DNA of 46,249 bases from Candidatus Pacearchaeota archaeon UBA92 (lineage in GTDB: Archaea > Nanobdellota > Nanobdellia > Pacearchaeales > GW2011-AR1). The stretch's first letter is position 1, and every line of letters begins with the position of its first letter. Both the position numbers and the translations under genes were made by a program. This document shows, piece by piece, positions 7,033 through 15,037 of this stretch. The notes below the pieces were generated by a model. It searched no databases. It was not told the DNA's origin and worked only from the letters and a program-made list of their open reading frames with translations. The stretch is from assembly GCA_002497285.1 (NCBI GenBank), contig DANJ01000027.1, forward strand, positions 1 to 46,249, read 5' to 3'.

Positions 7033-7467
7033 ATGAACAAAAAAATAGGGATTCGTGCAGGGGGGATTGCTTACAAGAATGGGAAATTGATTATTGCTAA
7101 ACATCACAAAGGGCATGAATATTACGTTCTTCCCGGAGGCGGGCTGGAGAATGAAGAAAGTCCGCAGCAGGCCCTGATTAGGGAGTTTAAGGAAGAAACT
7201 GGATTGAAAGTCAAGGTTGGGAGATTGGTATATTATAAGATATTGTATAATAATGAAAGATATTCTTTAGATATGATTTATGAATGTGATGTTGTTGGAG
7301 GAAAGTTAGAAGTTAATGATCCAGATGGGAAGGTTGAGGAAGTGAGATTTGTTGGTAAAGAAGAATTAGATGAATTAGTTTTTTATCCAGGGCAGTTGAA
7401 AGAGTATTTGTTTAAGGATTCTGGGAATGAAACAGTTTTCTTAGGGATTTTCAAAGGTCCTGAGTGA
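7033..7467 (+). CDS. Nudix hydrolase
   Basis: A 144-aa single-domain Nudix protein. The Nudix box is complete at about 35-57: GGGLENEESPQQALIREF followed by KEETG, giving the metal-binding REUxEExGU core. Such enzymes hydrolyse nucleoside diphosphates linked to another group; the substrate cannot be told. A TTTAATT box (7003-7009) is centred 27 nt before the ATG. Sequence after the box (VYYKILYNNERYSLDMIYECDV) fits the usual Nudix beta-sheet. Confidence 0.88.
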   Translation: MNKKIGIRAGGIAYKNGKLIIAKHHKGHEYYVLPGGGLENEESPQQALIREFKEETGLKVKVGRLVYYKILYNNERYSLDMIYECDVVGGKLEVNDPDGKVEEVRFVGKEELDELVFYPGQLKEYLFKDSGNETVFLGIFKGPE

Positions 7468-7490
7468 TAGAAAGATTTATAAGTAAATAA

Positions 7491-7506
7491 TTACTAATAT
7501 TAGTAA
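7491..7506. promoter_or_regulatory. Palindromic operator before the MNT/HEPN module
   Basis: TTACTAATATTAGTAA is a perfect 16-bp palindrome ending one base before the ATG at 7508. It lies just downstream of a TTTATAA box (7476-7482), so a bound protein would block transcription start. The N-terminal winged helix of the encoded protein is the obvious candidate for autorepression. Confidence 0.65.
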
Positions 7507-7507
7507 A

Positions 7508-8074
7508 ATGATACTAACAATTAATACAGGGATTTTTGAAGAATTTTTAGGAGATTATTTTATTTTATTAACCGGTAGTTTTATTGCTAAAAAGAAGAAA
7601 TTAAATCAAAAGACAACGGCAAATTACCTCTATGCTCTTGAAAAGGAAGGAATATTAAAAAGTAAGGTTCAAGGAAAGAATAAGAATTATTTCTTAAATT
7701 TAGATAATAAAGAAATTCTTAAAAATTATATTTTAGCAGTAGAGCATATAAGGGCAATAGAGTTTTATAAGAAAAACTTAATAATAAAGGAGATTTCTGA
7801 AAAAATAAATGGGCATATAAATGGAAGTGCGCTAATTTTTGGAAGTTATGCAAAGGATATCCAAAAGAAAAATTCTGATTTAGATATTTTAATAATTGGA
7901 AAGTGTAATGAAAAAGAAATTGAAAGGATAGCCAAGAATTACAATACTGAGATTAACCTTAAAATTTATCCAAAATTGGAAAAAGATTTTTTAACAAAAG
8001 AGGCAGTTAAAAATCATATTTTTATAAGAAACTCGGAGTTGATTATTGAAGAGCTATTAAATGGCAACTATTGA
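7508..8074 (+). CDS. HTH-nucleotidyltransferase (MNT-type antitoxin-like)
   Basis: A 188-aa protein. Residues 1-65 look like a winged helix (LNQKTTANYLYALEKEGILK). The rest is a minimal nucleotidyltransferase: GSY at 112-114 and DLD at 124-126, the paired acids that bind metal and NTP. In MNT/HEPN toxin-antitoxin systems this protein can adenylylate and neutralise the HEPN toxin. It overlaps the following HEPN gene by 14 nt, so the two are translationally coupled. The perfect palindrome between its TATA box and ATG suggests self-repression. Family assignment is secure; antitoxin activity is inferred. Confidence 0.85.
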   Translation: MILTINTGIFEEFLGDYFILLTGSFIAKKKKLNQKTTANYLYALEKEGILKSKVQGKNKNYFLNLDNKEILKNYILAVEHIRAIEFYKKNLIIKEISEKINGHINGSALIFGSYAKDIQKKNSDLDILIIGKCNEKEIERIAKNYNTEINLKIYPKLEKDFLTKEAVKNHIFIRNSELIIEELLNGNY

Positions 8075-8522
8075 TTGGTGCAAAAGACAAAAGAACGGAA
8101 TTGAATTAGTTGAGCCTAACGAAAATTTAGCAAAGGCATATATCAAAAAAGCGGAAGACTCCTTGAGCGCATCTTTAATTTTAGACAATAACAAAGATTG
8201 GAAGATTTCTTCTTTATATTACACAATGTATTTTAGTGTTTATGCAATCCTTATGAAAATCGGGGTAAAATGTGAAATTCATTCCTGCACAATTGCCTTT
8301 GTAGATGTTTTTCTAAATAAGTATCTTACGAAAGATGAAATAGAATTGTTAAATAAATCTATGAAAGCGAGAATTGATGTTCAATATTATACAAATAGAA
8401 ATATATCTGAATCACTTTATAAGAACATGATTGAAAATGCACCTAATTTTATAGTGAGATGTAAAGATATTTTGAATAAATTGACAGAAAAAGAAATACA
8501 GGAAATACGGAATAAAATATGA
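8061..8522 (+). CDS. HEPN-domain protein, partner of the nucleotidyltransferase
   Basis: A 153-aa all-alpha protein with the HEPN look: AKAYIKKAEDSL, then SSLYYTMYFSVYAILMKIG, and a late helix KSMKARIDVQYYTNR. The Arg is in the usual place, but the R-x4-6-H RNase signature is not clear because the His is missing, so it may be a non-catalytic or variant HEPN. It overlaps the MNT gene upstream (14 nt) and the next gene downstream (4 nt). Likely the toxin half of an MNT/HEPN module. Confidence 0.78.
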   Translation: MATIDWCKRQKNGIELVEPNENLAKAYIKKAEDSLSASLILDNNKDWKISSLYYTMYFSVYAILMKIGVKCEIHSCTIAFVDVFLNKYLTKDEIELLNKSMKARIDVQYYTNRNISESLYKNMIENAPNFIVRCKDILNKLTEKEIQEIRNKI

Positions 8523-8969
8523 TGGACAGAAGCAAACTACAGTATAGGAAGAATTGTGAAGGATATTTCTTTCATGAAGGGAAGGTAGTTGCTAGAGACA
8601 TTGGTTTTATTGAATTTCCAGGAGGGGGTGTTGATGAGGATTCAGAAGAAGAGGCACTGAAGCGGGAAGTATTGGAAGAGACAGGCTGTAATGTGAGCAA
8701 TCTAAAAAAAAAGAATAGGGAAGATTAATTTTCTATGGAGCAAGGATTGGGCAAAGACGGACAAGCAGAAGCAGAGATATAAGGAATTCAAAGGAGAGGA
8801 AATGCACTTTTTTATAGGAAAGGTTGAAAGATTTGATGGAAATGGAGAATGGGGGAGTGATATTTGGATGCCTATTGAAGATGTTATTGCAAAGATTAAG
8901 GCTGATGACTCAGATCCCGAGATGAAAGAGTATAGGGGGGATGCAGTTAAAAATTTTGAAGGAGAGATT
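8519..8969 (+). pseudogene. Nudix hydrolase gene split by a frameshift at an A9 tract
   Basis: The frame from ATG 8519 gives a good Nudix box (GGGVDEDSEEEALKREVLEE then TG, about 35-56) but stops at 8726-8728, soon after a run of nine A (8704-8712). Reading on in the neighbouring frame after the run restores a plausible Nudix C-terminal half (IGKINFLWSKDW, then MHFFIGKVERFDGNGEWGSD). A one-base length change in the A-run, real or from sequencing, explains this. The restored frame has no stop before the following YdeI-like gene, so the intact gene might have been a Nudix-YdeI fusion. It starts by overlapping the HEPN gene. Confidence 0.7.
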
Positions 8970-9563
8970 ATGAATGAATTAAAAGAAATAACCTGCTTTT
9001 CTTCAAAAGCCTGGAGAACATGGCTGTCTAAAAATCATAAGAAAGAGGAGAGGGTATTGCTAATTAGATATAAGAAACATACTGGCAAAAAGATGTTTAA
9101 TCAGAGAGAAGCAATGGACGAGGCGATTTGTTTTGGATGGATTGATACTACATTGAAAAGGATTGATGATGAAAGATATGGAGTTACTTTTGTTCGTCGG
9201 AATAAAAATAGTAGATGGAGTGAGAATACATTTGCCCGCGCTCGGGAGATGATAAAATTAGGGAAGATGAGCAAGTTTGGATTGGAAATGTTCGAGCTTG
9301 GATTGACAAAGAAGACTCATGATCACGGAATCCCTAAGAATCCTAGCCTTTCAGATGTGCCTGAATTGAAAATGGAATTGGCTAAAAGTGGAAATGAAAA
9401 GGTGAAAGAGGCATTTGAGAGATTAGCGCCGAGCCATAAGAGGATGCATTATAGGATGATATTACATGCGAAAAGGCCGGAGACACGAATGAGAAGAGTA
9501 GAAAATTGTATTGAGATGGTTCGGAAAAATAGGAAGTTCGGGGCGAGTGGGAAGGATGTCTGA
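8970..9563 (+). CDS. YdeI/OmpD-associated-like protein
   Basis: About 197 aa from the ATG at 8970, which is preceded by GGAGAG (8961-8966). The segments SSKAWRTWLSKNH, AMDEAICFGWIDTTLKRID and the C-terminal KRMHYRMILHAKRPETR are typical of the YdeI/OmpD-associated (COG4430) family. Its biochemical role is poorly defined; bacterial members have been linked to stress or peptide resistance. It lies in the same frame as the restored Nudix half just upstream, so translation as a fusion is possible. Confidence 0.82.
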   Translation: MNELKEITCFSSKAWRTWLSKNHKKEERVLLIRYKKHTGKKMFNQREAMDEAICFGWIDTTLKRIDDERYGVTFVRRNKNSRWSENTFARAREMIKLGKMSKFGLEMFELGLTKKTHDHGIPKNPSLSDVPELKMELAKSGNEKVKEAFERLAPSHKRMHYRMILHAKRPETRMRRVENCIEMVRKNRKFGASGKDV

Positions 9564-9614
9564 ATATAAATATATATAAACAGTTTCTTAGTGATTATCT
9601 TATAAGAGGGGTTG

Positions 9615-11087
9615 ATGACGAGGAAAATAAAGTCTGACAGGAAATATTTATTCTTAGGGGTTGCTTTAGCGATCGTCCTGATTTTATTTGGAGTTTTATT
9701 CTCTCAAAAGATATCACTTTCTCCTGTTTCAGCTTATCCTATACAAGGGCAAGTTAATGAAGAAAATGGACCAATGCCTCCCCAAGGTGATAAAAGAGAT
9801 TCAGCCGGATCAGCAGATAATTCAGGACTACAAGAGCCTGAAGGTTTTATCCCTATCTGTACCAGGCAGGAATTGTCTAGCATCAGGAATGATTTATCCA
9901 ACCAGTATCGTTTAGTTTGTGATATTGATTTAAATGAATCTCAATTTGAGCCTATAGGAGAGCTGATTTACGATTATGGCAACAATTATTGGTATGGGGA
10001 TTGTTTCACAGGCGTATTCGATGGGAACGGTCATTATATCGCTAACTTATATTATTCAAATATTCAGGATGATGGTGTCGGATTATTTGCCTGCACTGAT
10101 GGAGCCTCTGTTTATGGAGTTACATTAGTTGAGCCAAGAGTTGAAGCTTATCATCTTGTGGGAGGCTTATCTGGTTTAGCTTATCATAGTACTTTAACAA
10201 ATAATAAGGTTATTAGGGGAGATATTAAGGGAACTTACAGGATTGGGGGGTTATCAGGGTCAAGCGATGGGACCATCACTGAATCCTCTTCAAGCTCTGC
10301 AGATGTTAGCGCCTCCGGATATCAGGCGGGCGGATTATATGGTGTCAGTGGTAGGGGGAGCCAAGTCATTTCATCCTTTGCCAAGGGAAATGTTTATGCA
10401 AAAGAAGAAGGTGCTGGTGGATTGATAGGGTCTACATTTGATACAGGAATTGCAGATTCGTATGCTATTGGTATTGTTAACAGTAATGGAATTTATGTTG
10501 GAGGGTTAACAGGAGTCTTTTATGGTTCTGACCCACAGACGCCGGTTTTGAGCAATTCATATGCAACAGGAGATGTTGTAGGAAAGAACCTTGTTGGCGG
10601 ATTAGTAGGAGGGGGATGGTATGGAAAGATTACTGGTTCTTACGCTTCTGGAGATGTTTCAGTTGTTCCCTTAACTAATATTTTACAATCTTCCGGCTTG
10701 GGATTAGGAGGCCTTATTGGAGATAGTGTTAAAGGAGTTGTTGAGAATTCATATGCTAAAGGTAATGTAAATGGGGTTGAAGGGACAGGGGGTTTTGCAG
10801 GAAGATTATGGAGCTATGAAGTAACAAATGTTTATTCTACAGGAAGAGTTCAGGGAAGCTATTATACTGGAGGTCTTATAGGTTATATAGGGATTTATGA
10901 TATCCCAAATGTAGTTACATCTTCTTACTGGGATGTACAAACTTCAGGGCAACAAAATAGTGATGCGGGAATTGGAAAGACGACAGCACAGATGAAGCAG
11001 CAATCAACTTTTGTCGGTTGGAACTTTGAAAGTATGTGGCGAATCCTTGAAGGAAGATCTTACCCATTCTTCAGATGGCAGAGATAG
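9615..11087 (+). CDS. Exported GLUG-repeat surface protein
   Basis: About 490 aa. An N-terminal anchor or signal (residues about 10-35, YLFLGVALAIVLILFGVLF) is followed by a short acidic and proline-containing stretch, then repeated beta-helix-type units of the form VGGLxGxxxx...SYAxGxVxG, the GLUG motif (for example GAGGLIGSTFDTGIADSYAI and KNLVGGLVGGGWYG). About six to seven repeats are visible. The C-terminal region (SSYWDVQTSGQ ... GWNFESMWRI) is common at the end of such domains. Expected outside the cell, possibly for adhesion or host contact. The ATG at 9615 is chosen over a TTG one codon upstream; GAGGGG precedes it. Confidence 0.85.
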   Translation: MTRKIKSDRKYLFLGVALAIVLILFGVLFSQKISLSPVSAYPIQGQVNEENGPMPPQGDKRDSAGSADNSGLQEPEGFIPICTRQELSSIRNDLSNQYRLVCDIDLNESQFEPIGELIYDYGNNYWYGDCFTGVFDGNGHYIANLYYSNIQDDGVGLFACTDGASVYGVTLVEPRVEAYHLVGGLSGLAYHSTLTNNKVIRGDIKGTYRIGGLSGSSDGTITESSSSSADVSASGYQAGGLYGVSGRGSQVISSFAKGNVYAKEEGAGGLIGSTFDTGIADSYAIGIVNSNGIYVGGLTGVFYGSDPQTPVLSNSYATGDVVGKNLVGGLVGGGWYGKITGSYASGDVSVVPLTNILQSSGLGLGGLIGDSVKGVVENSYAKGNVNGVEGTGGFAGRLWSYEVTNVYSTGRVQGSYYTGGLIGYIGIYDIPNVVTSSYWDVQTSGQQNSDAGIGKTTAQMKQQSTFVGWNFESMWRILEGRSYPFFRWQR

Positions 11088-11093
11088 AGAAGG

Positions 11094-11100
11094 TTTAAAA
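11094..11100 (+). promoter_or_regulatory. TATA-like box of the 11123 gene
   Basis: TTTAAAA centred 26 nt before the ATG at 11123, just after the stop of the preceding gene. Confidence 0.55.
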
Positions 11101-11122
11101 TAAATAAATTCTTATTTATCGC

Positions 11123-12307
11123 ATGAAAAAGTGGGTGATTATTGTTTCTTTGTCCGTAATTGTGCTTGTTATCGCAGGGTTCTTTTTTATTAATCACGAC
11201 TGGGGAGATTATAGCGAGGAAGGACAGCTAAGTGATGAGGAGAGACTAAATAGTGAAGAGGGAAATTCGATATTAGGCGAGGATGGTCGAAATCAAGCTA
11301 ATTACGGAAATGAGGCAAATGGAAATTGTCCTGTTGTGTTCACGGAATATTTCATTAATCCAGAGCATGTGCAGAAAGTCGGGCAGATAGGAGTTGTGCA
11401 TGGTTCCGGGAAGTATATTGTTGAGAGATCTTACATAAGCATCAATAAAGAATTTTGGAATGAAAAAATAGCGCTTTACGCTCCTGTTGATATGGTCTTG
11501 AGGTCTGGGAGTAGATATAATATTAACAATGATAAATATCTGGATGATTATGCTTTGAAATTTGATGCAGGATGTGGGATCGAGGTAATGTTCGGTCATA
11601 TGAAAGAGGTTGTTCCTGCCATTGATGAGCAGCTGCCTGTGGCAAAACAGGATAGTAGGGATGAGATGCTGAAGCCTGTGAATTTCAAGGCAGGAGAATT
11701 AATAGGATATTATGTACAGCAGGAAGGAGAAGGGGCTGTTGCAGGATTTGACTTTATAACAAGAGATGCAGGTTTTGAAAACACTTTCATTAATCAGGAA
11801 AGGTATCAGGACAGGAGCTCTCGAAATCTGCTTCATGGAGTATGTCCTTATGATTTCTATACGGGTGAGAAGAAAGAGGCTTATTACAATTTGTTTGGCA
11901 GTGCAGGAGGAGTTTTATTTGAGAAAAAAGAATGTGGGAGTTCTTCAAGAGATGTTCCTGGAAGTATATCAGGGATGTGGTTCTTGGAAAAAGAAGTGAA
12001 GGGATATCCTTTTGAGGAAGAGGGATATAAGGATGGAGATTATGGAAGTACTTTGCCTATATCAGGGGATGAGGCGCAAATTACAATAGGAAATCTTGGG
12101 CAGAGCAATGCTGTTGTCGTATATTCAAATAGTTCTACTTTTAAATTGCCTGAAGAAGTCATGGATGAGCATTGTTATCAGTTCCAGGGAGCAGGATATG
12201 CATTCTTCAAAGTGATAGACGAAATTAGTATGGATGTTTATTATTCGGCTTCAGGGAGTTGTCCTGCGGAGTTTCCTTCGTCCGGGGCTAAGAGATATTG
12301 GAAGTAG
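11123..12307 (+). CDS. Membrane-anchored exported protein, weakly M23/LytM-like
   Basis: A 394-aa protein with one N-terminal transmembrane segment (4-24) and an acidic linker. Its middle (about 112-165: IALYAPVDMVLRSGSRY, then FDAGCGIEVMFGHMKEV) resembles the LytM beta-core, but the usual HxxxD and HxH zinc ligands are not complete; only the GHM histidine is clear, so enzymatic activity is doubtful. Four to six cysteines could form disulfides outside the cell. A TTTAAAA box at 11094-11100 is centred 26 nt before the ATG. It follows the GLUG-repeat gene and both may act at the cell surface. Confidence 0.68.
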   Translation: MKKWVIIVSLSVIVLVIAGFFFINHDWGDYSEEGQLSDEERLNSEEGNSILGEDGRNQANYGNEANGNCPVVFTEYFINPEHVQKVGQIGVVHGSGKYIVERSYISINKEFWNEKIALYAPVDMVLRSGSRYNINNDKYLDDYALKFDAGCGIEVMFGHMKEVVPAIDEQLPVAKQDSRDEMLKPVNFKAGELIGYYVQQEGEGAVAGFDFITRDAGFENTFINQERYQDRSSRNLLHGVCPYDFYTGEKKEAYYNLFGSAGGVLFEKKECGSSSRDVPGSISGMWFLEKEVKGYPFEEEGYKDGDYGSTLPISGDEAQITIGNLGQSNAVVVYSNSSTFKLPEEVMDEHCYQFQGAGYAFFKVIDEISMDVYYSASGSCPAEFPSSGAKRYWK

Positions 12308-12319
12308 GATTTTTGAAAC

Positions 12320-12817
12320 CTAAATCTTTAAACTCTTTTCTAAATCTTTTAAGAAAACATATTCAATTTTAAGGGAATATTCAATTTCAGATGGGAGTTT
12401 AGAGCTTATAAAATCCCTGATAACAATTATCTTTTTTGGATTAAAGTAGCCCGATGCTCCTATTTCACTCAAGACTCCTGGAGAATAACCTATGCATAGG
12501 TATAGGTCTGATTCTTCGCTGAATTTTGAAGGCTGTCTATACCAGTTATTACAGTTTATTATTTGTCCAATCTTAAGATTAAGATATTTTTCAGCATCAT
12601 CTTCCATAGGAGCAACTATCCAGATTTTTTTCCCTTTAAAACCCAGATACTCTTTTCCGAAGAATTCCAGTAGAGATTTCTTATCGGGAGTGAGAACAAT
12701 CTCAAAGCCAAGTTTTGAAATAATTTCCGCAACTTTTGACAAGTTATTTTTTCTCTCTTCAAGCTGTCGCTTTGAGGCATTTTTCAGGGTATTTGGGCCA
12801 ATGATTCCGATTTTCAT
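12320..12817 (-). CDS. SLOG/LOG-like nucleotide-binding protein
   Basis: A 165-aa Rossmann-like protein. It begins MKIGIIGPN with alternating strands and helices, and has a late YSPGVLSEIGA segment that recalls the GGGxGTxxE phosphate-binding turn of SLOG/lysine-decarboxylase-like proteins. Members bind or cleave nucleotide-derived ligands. The key glycines are fewer than in true LOG enzymes, so the reaction is uncertain. The TTAAATAA box read on the minus strand (about 12839-12847) is 26 nt from the ATG. It ends convergently 12 nt from the gene before it. Confidence 0.55.
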   Translation of the reverse strand: MKIGIIGPNTLKNASKRQLEERKNNLSKVAEIISKLGFEIVLTPDKKSLLEFFGKEYLGFKGKKIWIVAPMEDDAEKYLNLKIGQIINCNNWYRQPSKFSEESDLYLCIGYSPGVLSEIGASGYFNPKKIIVIRDFISSKLPSEIEYSLKIEYVFLKDLEKSLKI

Positions 12818-12931
12818 ATAGTCTTATCGTTTAGGGATTATTTAATCTTTAGTTTATTTCTATTATAGTAAAGGGTCTTCAAAATATGGATGTTTAGAAA
12901 GAATTAAAAATGGCTTTTTTGTATGGCTTTT

Positions 12932-13450
12932 ATGGATAATGATAGAGTATATCGATTCGCGGAAAAAGTTGGAAGGTTTTACTCCCAGCCTGAAAAAGCA
13001 ACAGAACTTATCAGGCAGATAAATGATTTATGCGATTCCAAACCAGGCCTTCACTGGAATCAGCTTCCTTATCTGAATAAATCAGTCCAGCTTAAGAGCC
13101 TTGTAAGATTTTCTGCTCCGTATAATGGAAAGGATGAACTCGGAAGGAGACTCAACTGGACTAATATGGATATTGTTATACTTGGCCATGTAAAAAAGAG
13201 GCTAGAAGAGAGAGATAATACAGAGCCCAGTTTTTTGAGGGTATACAATGCCTTTCAAAAACATCTAAATTCGCATAAAAAGCTTCCGAATTGCGGGTAT
13301 ATAATAAGCAGAATGCTTCCTGAATTGGCAAGCCCGCAGGCAAGAGAGGTTGATGCTATGCTAAGAAGGAATGAACTTTCCCATGATAGGACTTTAGAAG
13401 CACAGGAAGAACTTAGAGATGATATCACTGACAGGATAGATAGAAGCTAG
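12932..13450 (+). CDS. Hypothetical helical protein
   Basis: About 172 aa from the ATG at 12932, which is 25 nt from the centre of TTAAAAA (12904-12910); an in-frame ATG at 12923 gives three extra residues. It is mostly alpha-helical, charged and soluble, with no signal or membrane segment. No motif is recognised. It ends 2 bp from the convergent ribbon-helix-helix-like gene. Confidence 0.65.
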   Translation: MDNDRVYRFAEKVGRFYSQPEKATELIRQINDLCDSKPGLHWNQLPYLNKSVQLKSLVRFSAPYNGKDELGRRLNWTNMDIVILGHVKKRLEERDNTEPSFLRVYNAFQKHLNSHKKLPNCGYIISRMLPELASPQAREVDAMLRRNELSHDRTLEAQEELRDDITDRIDRS

Positions 13451-13452
13451 TT

Positions 13453-13650
13453 TTAATCTTTTCTTAAGCTTTCAGAAATTGCGTAACCTAAAACTGCGCC
13501 AAGGGCGAGAGTGCCTATCCACTTGTATTCTGGGCGGCTTTGCAGATGAGCGCGGAGCTTCTCTGCCTGCTCTTTCACTTTTACAGGAACGCGAATTGTA
13601 GTATACTTATCGTCTTCCTGCTTTTCGTCTTTGTCTTTTTTGTCTGTCAT
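13453..13650 (-). CDS. Small membrane-anchored ribbon-helix-helix-like protein
   Basis: A 65-aa protein. A charged N-terminus is followed by KYTTIRVPVKVKEQAEKLRA, which fits a ribbon-helix-helix beta-strand plus helix. The C-terminal third has a hydrophobic helix (GTLALGAVLGYAI, about 46-58). An RHH fold tied to the membrane would be unusual for a plain repressor. Two direct GTATATGA repeats lie upstream of its start. It is convergent with the gene at 12932. Small but well-formed; the family is tentative. Confidence 0.6.
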   Translation of the reverse strand: MTDKKDKDEKQEDDKYTTIRVPVKVKEQAEKLRAHLQSRPEYKWIGTLALGAVLGYAISESLRKD

Positions 13651-13655
13651 TGTAT

Positions 13656-13694
13656 GTATATGATATGTTATTTATTGTATATGAAGTATATAAA
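13656..13694 (-). promoter_or_regulatory. Promoter with GTATATGA direct repeats
   Basis: GTATATGA occurs at 13656-13663 and 13677-13684, 21 bp apart (two helical turns), between the start codon of the 13453-13650 gene and a TATATAAA box at 13687-13694. Direct repeats at this spacing suit a ribbon-helix-helix regulator, perhaps the encoded protein itself. Confidence 0.45.
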
Positions 13695-13754
13695 TGTTTT
13701 TACATCAGCCTGATTACAAAAACTTTAAAGGCGGACCTTTTTTTATAGCAAGAC

Positions 13755-13761
13755 TTAAAAA
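13755..13761 (+). promoter_or_regulatory. TATA-like box of the ECF cassette
   Basis: TTAAAAA centred 25 nt before the ATG at 13783. It probably drives the four-gene run from 13783 to 18559. Confidence 0.5.
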
Positions 13762-13782
13762 GTATCCAATTCAATTCCTATT

Positions 13783-14349
13783 ATGGCCATATCAAAAAGT
13801 AAACTGCCATCTAACACTTTTATACTGGTCGGAGTTCTTAGCGGAATGGTCGCGGTGCTAGATTATATTGGAGTGATAGGTTTTCCCGTAGGAGTATTTG
13901 GAGTGTCTGCATTTTATGTCGGAGCCGCATTCTACACGGCCTTTGCTGTATGGTTTAAGCTTAAGGGACTATTAGCTATTTATATAGGCTTACTGATAGG
14001 AGCCCTTATTTCAGGGACATTCACGGTTTTTGCATTTGTGCTTGCTTTGGGAAATGTTTTAGGTGCAGCGGTTCCATTTATTTTCTTTAACGGGCTTGGA
14101 TTTAATCCGGAATTAAAAAGAGCCAGAGACTATTTTGGATTTGTTATTTCTGCGACTGTTCTTCAAAATCTCATTTCCGCTATATGGGTTTTGACAGGGT
14201 TTTATCTAGTAGGCATAATGCCTGCAGAAGCCGCCCTCTTAGCTTCCATAGGGTGGATTGGTGGTGGAATCATAGTCTCGATTGTAATTGGAATCCCCCT
14301 GCTTAAATTTACAACCCCTCTGATAAAAAAGACAACTTTAATTAGGTAA
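13783..14349 (+). CDS. ECF transporter substrate-binding (S) component
   Basis: A 188-aa integral membrane protein with about five to six hydrophobic helices. Glycine-rich helix packing and the loop FNGLGFNPELKRARDYFGF resemble S components of energy-coupling-factor vitamin or nucleoside-type importers. The call is supported mainly by the next two genes, which encode an EcfT-like protein and paired ECF-type ATPases. The substrate family cannot be told. It is the first gene of a plus-strand run ending with an S66 peptidase. Confidence 0.7.
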   Translation: MAISKSKLPSNTFILVGVLSGMVAVLDYIGVIGFPVGVFGVSAFYVGAAFYTAFAVWFKLKGLLAIYIGLLIGALISGTFTVFAFVLALGNVLGAAVPFIFFNGLGFNPELKRARDYFGFVISATVLQNLISAIWVLTGFYLVGIMPAEAALLASIGWIGGGIIVSIVIGIPLLKFTTPLIKKTTLIR

Positions 14350-14365
14350 TGCCTTTAATTTAGTC

Positions 14366-15037
14366 ATGGATATCCACAAGGAACCGACCTTTATTTTTTA
14401 CCTTTCAAAAGATTCACTATTTTTCAAGACGCCATTTTTTATAAAATTAATATTATTTATTATTGTAGGGATCTTATCTTTAATGTACCAAAACCTCATC
14501 TTTCTTACTATCGTTTCCTTATTAGCGCTTACTGCCATATTCTATCTTGGGCTTCCATTTTACAATCCCAAACCTCTAAAACTGATTATGTTATCTATAA
14601 TCCTATTTTCTTTGTTTTGGCTGCTATTTAGTAACGTTTCCGGTGGAGATACATATGTGAATTTTTTTTGGGGAACATCTATTTCGGATGCGACTTTAGA
14701 AAAAATGTTCCTTTCAATCACAAGATGGTCCTCTCTTGCTCTTGTAGGGCTGCTGTTCATCAGTATAACCTCAGAAAAACAGCTTTCAGATTTTTTGATC
14801 CGAATCAGAGCTCCTCAGAAGGCGATTCTTGTTTTGACTATTTCTTTTAATACAGTAACTTTTTTAATTGAGGATGTTAAAAATATAGAATCTTCACTAT
14901 CTTCCCGCAATATAATCAATAAAGGCATTTTGTGGAAAATAAAACGGATATACTTAATAGGTAATACGCTTCTCCTGTCCAATATTAAAAGAATAGATTC
15001 TTTATATCAGACCTATTTGTTCAGGAGCAAATCATGA
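14366..15037 (+). CDS. ecfT: ECF transporter transmembrane component EcfT
   Basis: A 223-aa CbiQ/EcfT-type protein. Four to five N-terminal helices (for example FIKLILFIIVGILSLMYQN) precede a cytoplasmic coupling region: IRAPQKAILVLTISFNTVTF and VKNIESSLSSRNI correspond to the family's coupling helices with the Ala-Arg-Gly-like motifs. EcfT links the S component to the ATPases. It starts 16 nt after the S-component gene, and its stop overlaps the ATPase gene start (ATGA), showing a tightly coupled operon. Confidence 0.8.
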   Translation: MDIHKEPTFIFYLSKDSLFFKTPFFIKLILFIIVGILSLMYQNLIFLTIVSLLALTAIFYLGLPFYNPKPLKLIMLSIILFSLFWLLFSNVSGGDTYVNFFWGTSISDATLEKMFLSITRWSSLALVGLLFISITSEKQLSDFLIRIRAPQKAILVLTISFNTVTFLIEDVKNIESSLSSRNIINKGILWKIKRIYLIGNTLLLSNIKRIDSLYQTYLFRSKS

